Below, one piece after another: positions 32,386 through 37,200 of a stretch of 37,200 nt of DNA. Location of the stretch: contig CAZYVD010000022.1 of assembly GCA_964651045.1 (NCBI GenBank), positions 1-37,200 of the forward strand, in the 5' to 3' direction. Position 1 is the first letter of the stretch, and each line of letters opens with the position of its first letter. A program made the translations under genes and the position numbers. Origin of the DNA: CAZYVD01 sp964651045. GTDB taxonomy: Bacteria > Zhuqueibacterota > QNDG01 > DSAB01. The notes beneath the pieces were generated by a model. It ran no database searches. It was not told the DNA's origin and saw only the letters and a program-made list of their open reading frames with translations.

Positions 32386-34364
32386 ACAGTCCCCCAGAAA
32401 AAAGCGAAGGAGGTGAAGGTAATAAAGAATCAAAATCTGAGCAGGAGGGAAAACCTCTATCTTCCAGTGTAGAAAATATTGATAAATTCGATGATGATTT
32501 TCCATATTCTGAGGATGAGTATAAGAGGTTCGAAGAACTCTATGAGCGAACCATGAGAAACATTAAACAGGGCGAGATCGTCACTGGAAAGGTGCTTGCA
32601 ATTACAGACCAGGATGTGATGGTTGACATAGGATTTAAATCTGAGGGAATAGTACCCCTCGAAGAGTTCGGTGAGCCACCAGAAGTCAAGGTGGGCGACA
32701 GGATAGAGGTATATCTCGAAGACATTGAAGATCCTGACGGCAATCTTGTACTCTCGAGAAAAAAGGCCAATTTTATAAGAATATGGGATGATGTTGTTAA
32801 AAAATACAACTCTGGCGAGACCATAGAAGGAACATGCATGAGAAGGATAAAAGGCGGCATAGTAGTGAACCTGATGGGAATAGATGCATTCCTTCCCGGC
32901 TCTCAAATAGATGTAAAACCCGTTCGTGATTTTGATGCGCTCATTGGAAAAACATTCACATTTAAGATAGTAAAGATTAACGAACTCAGGAAAAACATTG
33001 TTGTATCCAGAAGGGCTCTTCTTGAAGAGAGCAGAGCAGAGGAACGGGAGAAGATTTTAAAGGAGTTGAAGAAAGGTCAGGTTCTTGAAGGAGTTGTAAA
33101 AAATATCACAGATTTTGGCGTATTTATAGATCTTGGTGGTGTAGATGGCCTGCTACACATCAATGATCTCTCATGGGGAAGAATCAATCATCCCTCTGAG
33201 GTTGTTAAACTGGATGAGAAGATCAAGGTAGTTGTTCTTGATTTTAACGATGCAAAAGACAGGATATCCTTAGGGTTAAAGCAGCTTAAGCCACATCCAT
33301 GGGATGAAATCGAGAAAAATTATCCAGAGGGTTCTATTGTCAAAGGAAAGGTCGTCTCAATCACAGATTATGGAGCATTCATTGAGATTACAAGGGGAGT
33401 GGAGGGCCTGATACATGTATCTGAGATGTCCTGGACAAGGCAGAATATCCATCCATCTAAGATGTTCAAAGTTGGAGATGAGGTCAAGACAAAAATTCTT
33501 TCTATAGATAAAGAAAAGAAGAGAATATCCCTTGGAGTAAAACAGTTGACACCAGATCCATGGGAGAATATTGAGAAAAAGTATCCAGAAGGATCACGAC
33601 ATAAGGCCAGGGTTCAGAATATGACAAACTTTGGAGTCTTTGTCGAGTTGGAAGAGGGAATCGATGGTCTGATTCATATTTCGGATCTGTCATGGGTTAA
33701 GAAGATAAACCATCCAAGTGAGATACTCAAAAAGGATCAGGAGATCGAGGTTGTTGTTCTAGAAATAGATAAAAAGGAGAGACGGCTTTCACTTGGATAT
33801 AAACAGACCACAGAAGATCCATGGCCTGCATTCGAAAAGGCATACAAGGTTGATACCATCACGACAGCCGAAGTGATCCGATTTTTGGAGAAGGGCCTGA
33901 TAGTAAAACTTCCTCTTGGTCTCGAAGGATTTCTGCCAGCCTCGCAAATGGTTGAACCATCAATGGATAGAATTAAAAAGAGTGTAAATATTGGTGATGA
34001 ACTCAAGTTGATGGTTGTGGAGTTCGACAGGAAGAACAAAAGGGTTGTACTCTCACAGAAGAAGGTAAAGGAGTTGGAGAAAAAGAAAGAGAAGAAAGAG
34101 GAAGAGGAAGAAGTAAAAAAGTATGTGAAGAAGCAGAAAGAAACCGCTACACTCGAAGAGGTGGCCAAGAAGAGTGATGATAAAAAAAGTGAAGAAGTGA
34201 AGAAGCAAAAAGAAAAGAAAGAAAAGAAAGAAAAGGATAAGAAGGAGAGCAAGCCAGAAGAAAAGTCGAGTGGAGCAGACAAAGCTAAGGAAAAATCATC
34301 CGCGAAAAAGAAGGATGAAAAAAAGAGTGAAGAAAAAAAAGAAGAGGATGAATCTGCAAAATAG
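32337..34364 (+). CDS. rpsA: 30S ribosomal protein S1 with long charged tail
   Basis: A 675-residue S1 protein, which brings mRNA to the 30S subunit. An acidic N-terminal extension (about 1-75) precedes six S1 domains at roughly 79-146, 165-231, 250-318, 337-406, 424-493 and 510-577. Domains 3-5 are the best conserved (TDFGVFIDLG, GLLHINDLSW and ISLGLKQL repeats). A tail of about 98 residues is almost only Lys, Glu, Ser and Asp. Six domains match the E. coli count, while the tail makes the protein over 100 residues longer. The ATG follows AGGAGG by nine bases, inside the end of ispH. A strong terminator follows the stop. Confidence 0.95.
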   Translation: MVDEEKTEKREEARGINSPPEKSEGGEGNKESKSEQEGKPLSSSVENIDKFDDDFPYSEDEYKRFEELYERTMRNIKQGEIVTGKVLAITDQDVMVDIGFKSEGIVPLEEFGEPPEVKVGDRIEVYLEDIEDPDGNLVLSRKKANFIRIWDDVVKKYNSGETIEGTCMRRIKGGIVVNLMGIDAFLPGSQIDVKPVRDFDALIGKTFTFKIVKINELRKNIVVSRRALLEESRAEEREKILKELKKGQVLEGVVKNITDFGVFIDLGGVDGLLHINDLSWGRINHPSEVVKLDEKIKVVVLDFNDAKDRISLGLKQLKPHPWDEIEKNYPEGSIVKGKVVSITDYGAFIEITRGVEGLIHVSEMSWTRQNIHPSKMFKVGDEVKTKILSIDKEKKRISLGVKQLTPDPWENIEKKYPEGSRHKARVQNMTNFGVFVELEEGIDGLIHISDLSWVKKINHPSEILKKDQEIEVVVLEIDKKERRLSLGYKQTTEDPWPAFEKAYKVDTITTAEVIRFLEKGLIVKLPLGLEGFLPASQMVEPSMDRIKKSVNIGDELKLMVVEFDRKNKRVVLSQKKVKELEKKKEKKEEEEEVKKYVKKQKETATLEEVAKKSDDKKSEEVKKQKEKKEKKEKDKKESKPEEKSSGADKAKEKSSAKKKDEKKSEEKKEEDESAK

Positions 34365-34387
34365 TCTGATATCTTAATAGGAAAGGT

Positions 34388-34430
34388 ATAAGAGCCTGGT
34401 CTTACGGCCAGGCTCTTATTGTTGTTTAAT
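34388..34430 (+). terminator. Intrinsic terminator after rpsA
   Basis: ATAAGAGCCTGG pairs perfectly with CCAGGCTCTTAT (12 pairs, eight-base loop), followed by TGTTGTTT. It closes the HNH-to-rpsA operon. It ends just before the mtaB ATG at 34435. Confidence 0.85.
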
Positions 34431-34434
34431 TGCC

Positions 34435-35739
34435 ATGAATCGAGTATCATTTGTTACTTTTGGGTGTAAATTGAATCAATCTGAGACTGCCGGTCTGGTT
34501 AGAGACTTCCAGGATCATGGTTATGAGGTCGCTTCGAATGTAAACGAGGCCGATGTAGTTGTAATAAATACATGCACCGTGACCGCACGCAGCGATGCTA
34601 AGTGCAGGAGGGCTATCCGCAGGATATCAAGACTCAATCCTGAAGCAACAATCATAGTTGCGGGTTGTTATGCTCAGGTCTCGTGGAGTGATATTGCCAC
34701 AATCAAAGGTGTTGATTACATAGTCGGGTCAGATGATAAATTTCACATCTTCGATTTTTTCCATGGGCCGGAAAAACTCTCAGAACCTAAGATTGTTGTC
34801 TCAGACCTTGAGAATGTCCGGAATGCTGTGTGCAAAAGGGGTAGTTTCTTAAATCAGACAAGGGCGTTCTTGAAGATTCAGGACGGATGTTCAAACAGGT
34901 GTTCTTACTGTATAGTGCCGCTGACAAGAGGACCAAACAGGAGCGTTCCATTGGAGAATGTCATCAGAGAGGCAAAAGCTCTCTCAGATAGTGGATATAG
35001 AGAAATTGTATTGACAGGCGTTCATATAGGTGATTATGGAAAAGACATTGAAGGAAGGTCTCTACTGGTTCTACTTCTTAAAAATCTATTAAAGATTAGA
35101 CAGATAGGAAGAATCAGATTGAGTTCACTGAACGTAGAAGATATTGACGATGATCTTCTATCTGTTGTTTCATCCACAGAACGCATATGTCACCATTTCC
35201 ATATTCCTCTCCAGAGCGGGTGTGATCGCATTCTAAAAGCAATGAACAGAAAATACAGTGCCTCTGATGCATCCAGAGTAATAGAAAAGATTGCCAGGAG
35301 ATTTGAAACAATAGGCCTTGGTACAGATATAATTACGGGATATCCTGGCGAAACAGACTCGGAGTTTGAACAGACTTATAGATTTATTAAAGAATTACCC
35401 TTTTCATATCTCCATGTGTTTCCGTTTTCCATCAGAGCAAACACATTGGCCGCCTCTGCCCCAGACCATGTCGATCCAGCGGTCAGGACAGACAGAGCAG
35501 AAAGGCTGCGCAGCCTCGGAAAAATAAAAAGAATGGAGTTTTTCAAAAAACATAGAACAAAGGAGGTGGATGTCCTATTTGAAAATAGAAACCTGGGAGG
35601 ATATATGAAGGGACTCTCATCCGATTATATTCGGGTAAAATGCAGATATATGAGAAAATATATAAACCAAATTGTTAAAGTTAAGATTGTTGATGTTAAT
35701 TCAACAGAAGTAGTTGGTCGAATAGTTCAAACCATGTGA
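34435..35739 (+). CDS. mtaB: tRNA t6A37 methylthiotransferase MtaB
   Basis: A 434-residue radical SAM methylthiotransferase of the MiaB/MtaB family, which adds the 2-methylthio group to t6A37 in tRNAs reading ANN codons. The N-terminal UPF0004 domain shows TFGCKLNQSE, VVINTCTVT and VAGCYAQ, giving the three cysteines of the auxiliary cluster. The radical SAM site is DGCSNRCSYC, and a C-terminal TRAM-like domain ends at IVGRIVQTM-type residues. The TFGCKLNQ form points to MtaB rather than MiaB. ATG at 34435 has no evident Shine-Dalgarno and stands right behind the rpsA terminator. The 3' end overlaps convergent argR by 13 bases. Confidence 0.93.
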   Translation: MNRVSFVTFGCKLNQSETAGLVRDFQDHGYEVASNVNEADVVVINTCTVTARSDAKCRRAIRRISRLNPEATIIVAGCYAQVSWSDIATIKGVDYIVGSDDKFHIFDFFHGPEKLSEPKIVVSDLENVRNAVCKRGSFLNQTRAFLKIQDGCSNRCSYCIVPLTRGPNRSVPLENVIREAKALSDSGYREIVLTGVHIGDYGKDIEGRSLLVLLLKNLLKIRQIGRIRLSSLNVEDIDDDLLSVVSSTERICHHFHIPLQSGCDRILKAMNRKYSASDASRVIEKIARRFETIGLGTDIITGYPGETDSEFEQTYRFIKELPFSYLHVFPFSIRANTLAASAPDHVDPAVRTDRAERLRSLGKIKRMEFFKKHRTKEVDVLFENRNLGGYMKGLSSDYIRVKCRYMRKYINQIVKVKIVDVNSTEVVGRIVQTM

Positions 35740-36188
35740 ATAACTTCATCAATTTTCTTTATGACATTGTTTGCATCTTTCTCACTCTTTGTCACAGCAA
35801 GTACAGTGTCTACACTTGCAAGTGTACCAACGATTTCGGGCCAGCCGATCTCATCTAAAAATTTTGAAACTCCAGATGCATTTCCAGGTATGGTTTTGAG
35901 TAGTACCAGATTCCCTACAGCTGTAGTTTCTCGTAAAAAGTCATTAAGTTCTCTCTTCAACATGATACCAACGTGGTATGTATCCCTTTCCTTTGTCTGA
36001 ACAAAGCGAAATCTGCTTTCTTTACCCCGTACTTTGATTATACCGAGCTCTTTTAGATCTTTTGAAAGAGTTGACTGGCTCACATCTATATCGACCTTTT
36101 TTAGCTCTCTTAGCATATCATGCTGAGTCTGAACATTTTCCTTCTCGATTATTCTCAAAATATGAAGATGTCTTTTTTTCTTTTTCAT
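35727..36188 (-). CDS. argR: Arginine repressor family regulator
   Basis: A 153-residue ArgR. The N-terminal winged helix (about 1-70) contains QSTLSKDLKELGIIKV for operator recognition. The C-terminal hexamerisation and arginine-binding domain contains AVGNLVLLKTIPGNASGVSKFLD and EIVGTLASVDTVLAV. The GTLA..DT segment carries the Asp that binds arginine. Length is standard. No arginine genes are in the window. It starts 15 bases past the predicted outer-membrane protein gene and is probably in its transcript; the end overlaps mtaB by 13 bases head-on. Confidence 0.93.
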   Translation of the reverse strand: MKKKKRHLHILRIIEKENVQTQHDMLRELKKVDIDVSQSTLSKDLKELGIIKVRGKESRFRFVQTKERDTYHVGIMLKRELNDFLRETTAVGNLVLLKTIPGNASGVSKFLDEIGWPEIVGTLASVDTVLAVTKSEKDANNVIKKIDEVIHMV

Positions 36189-36203
36189 TCTTGCAACTCC
36201 TTA

Positions 36204-36959
36204 TCATAGATGATGGCGATATACAAGTTTTACCTCCCTGCTGCTTGCCGCGATATTTTTCTTATTCTGCAGGATGTTTTTCCAGCTGAATTCAATAAAA
36301 AAATTCTTAGCAACACTCCACCGCATTCCACTGTTCAGATAGCCCTTGCCGTCTCCTATTGATCTTGCGCCATTATCGTTTAATGCAAAATCGTATTCTA
36401 CCAATAAGACAATGCTGGTGGAGATGTATTTATGGCATCCTATAAAGAGATCGGGGTCTGAGTCACCGTCGCCATTTTCAAGGCTGAAGCAAATCCCTCC
36501 ATGCAGTCCGAGTCCTCCTAAAAAAGAGGTGTTCTTACTGGCAACTATATAAAGACCAGGCGATTTTATAGCGTATCTTTTCAGACCCTTATAATACCTT
36601 CCAAGTCCCTGTGAGTTGAAGCCAATAAGAAATGCAGGGATTAAAAACCGTTCCTTGATTAAAAGATATCTCAAGTGTACACTTGGTTGAGGGTTAAGGT
36701 CGATCCTTCCCTCTCCTATGATGTTCTGGCCTCCATATGCAGCACCTATTGAAAAGTTACTGGATATACCGACCATAATAGAGGTGAGCAGGCCACCTTC
36801 CGGATACATTCTGAGTTCTGTTTCAATAACAGCGGCTGGTGTTATCTGTGCTACAGGAATATCTATTAAATTGCACAGCCTGAGGGGCCCTGTTTTTGCA
36901 TTTATGTTAATAATCTGGCTTAATATGAGGATGAATATTACTGCAACTTTTTTTGACAT
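36204..36959 (-). CDS. Predicted outer-membrane beta-barrel protein of unknown function
   Basis: A 251-residue secreted protein. Signal peptide MSKKVAVIFILILSQIININA is followed by a chain of short amphipathic strands: TELRMYPEGGLLTSIMVGI, FSIGAAYGGQNIIGEG, FLIPAFLIGFNSQGLGRYY and RYAIKSPGLYIVASKN. Such a pattern occurs in uncharacterised barrel proteins of several diderm phyla; I know no function. The last strand (REVKLVYRHHL) is weaker than a classic C-terminal aromatic signal. The ATG at 36959 follows GGGAGTGG by about four bases; an upstream in-frame extension overlaps a terminator hairpin. argR lies downstream in the same unit. Confidence 0.72.
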   Translation of the reverse strand: MSKKVAVIFILILSQIININAKTGPLRLCNLIDIPVAQITPAAVIETELRMYPEGGLLTSIMVGISSNFSIGAAYGGQNIIGEGRIDLNPQPSVHLRYLLIKERFLIPAFLIGFNSQGLGRYYKGLKRYAIKSPGLYIVASKNTSFLGGLGLHGGICFSLENGDGDSDPDLFIGCHKYISTSIVLLVEYDFALNDNGARSIGDGKGYLNSGMRWSVAKNFFIEFSWKNILQNKKNIAASSREVKLVYRHHL

Positions 36960-36997
36960 AAAACCACTCCCAAAATAAGATAGAAAAACTACAATAT

Positions 36998-37027
36998 AAA
37001 AGCCTATCAAAATAATGATAGGCTTTT
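36998..37027 (-). terminator. Terminator hairpin between the right-edge gene and the barrel gene
   Basis: AAAAGCCTATC and GATAGGCTTTT pair perfectly (11 pairs) around eight bases. T-rich ends exist on both strands. It most likely ends the minus-strand gene at the right edge. Confidence 0.7.
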
Positions 37028-37111
37028 GTTATCTCTACCTATAGTTTTAATGAAATATAACCACAGTTCTATTTTTAAATGAGTGTTTCTCATTTCAATT
37101 TTTTTAAATTT

Positions 37112-37200
37112 TTACTTTCGTCTTCTGGTTCTGCTGCTCCTTGACGAACTGGAAGATGAGCTCTTGTCAGATGAACCAGAAGAACTCCTGATTCGCAACG
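37112..37200 (-). CDS. C-terminal end of a truncated gene with a Ser/Arg-rich tail
   Basis: The minus strand is open from the right edge to TAA at 37112. The last 28 or so residues include RIRSSSGSSDKSS, then more Ser, RSSRTRRRK at the end. Such low-complexity Ser/Arg tails occur at the C termini of several bacterial proteins, for example TPM-domain membrane proteins, but the domain part is outside the window. The downstream hairpin at 36998-37027 fits as its terminator. Reading-frame choice is based only on composition. Confidence 0.5.
   Translation of the reverse strand, partial: LRIRSSSGSSDKSSSSSSSRSSRTRRRK

Noticed and set aside
33737..34450. 237-codon minus frame rich in Ser and Phe
   Set aside because: Complement of the Lys/Glu tail of S1; low-complexity shadow.
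1..37200. CRISPR array, rRNA genes, transposase, phage structural genes
   Set aside because: I found no regularly spaced short repeats, no rRNA sequence, and no transposase, integrase or virion gene in any frame.

Overview
The window looks like chromosomal DNA of a diderm, motile bacterium. Evidence is an outer-membrane porin-type barrel, a second predicted barrel, a chemoreceptor with a secreted Cache protein, and the operon trpS-scpA-scpB-rluB-cmk-ispH-rpsA. By eye the core is roughly 40% G+C and the left third is AT-richer. Gene content would fit a spirochaete or a neighbouring uncultured diderm phylum, but the sequence alone does not settle this.

Positions 1-10,100 are an accessory/defence island with every convincing gene on the minus strand. 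From left to right it holds: a truncated gene with a nucleotidyl-cyclase-like pattern; a DUF6544-type membrane-anchored protein; a HepT/MntA toxin-antitoxin pair; a five-gene operon (m4C-type methyltransferase, DpnII-like nuclease, GmrSD-type DUF262/DUF1524 protein, beta-class methyltransferase, orphan HicB); and an unknown protein with a possible restriction-endonuclease-like core behind paired palindromes. Most modules are followed, in gene direction, by a sequence ending in integron attC-like core sites (733-807, 1709-2085, 2905-3291, 8617-8742). No integrase is visible, so this may be an attC cluster lacking integrase.

Positions 10,460-17,165 hold a Cache/chemoreceptor pair, a porin, a B12-binding radical SAM enzyme translationally coupled to a regulator with two MerR domains, and a small membrane protein. 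Positions 17,211-24,854 are a minus-strand operon: radical SAM TIGR03960/DUF2344 fusion, RNase G, a 28-residue extremely basic protein, DUF1015, short SerA, SerC, terminator.

At 25,272 lies tRNA-Val(UAC). From its anticodon loop a 162-bp segment (rest of the tRNA, terminator, promoter) is repeated identically 1,640 bp downstream. The interval carries an XRE repressor and an ImmA/IrrE metalloprotease plus a decayed comF fragment, and no integrase. To the right is a plus-strand housekeeping operon: HNH protein, TrpS, ScpA, ScpB, RluB (apparently with an AUC start), Cmk, IspH and a Lys/Glu-tailed ribosomal protein S1, then a terminator. MtaB, ArgR, a predicted outer-membrane barrel and the Ser/Arg-rich end of a truncated gene complete the window.

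The most novel-looking systems are the tRNA-Val XRE-ImmA insertion with its long perfect repeat, the cassette-like defence island, and the mixed methyltransferase/REase/GmrSD operon.
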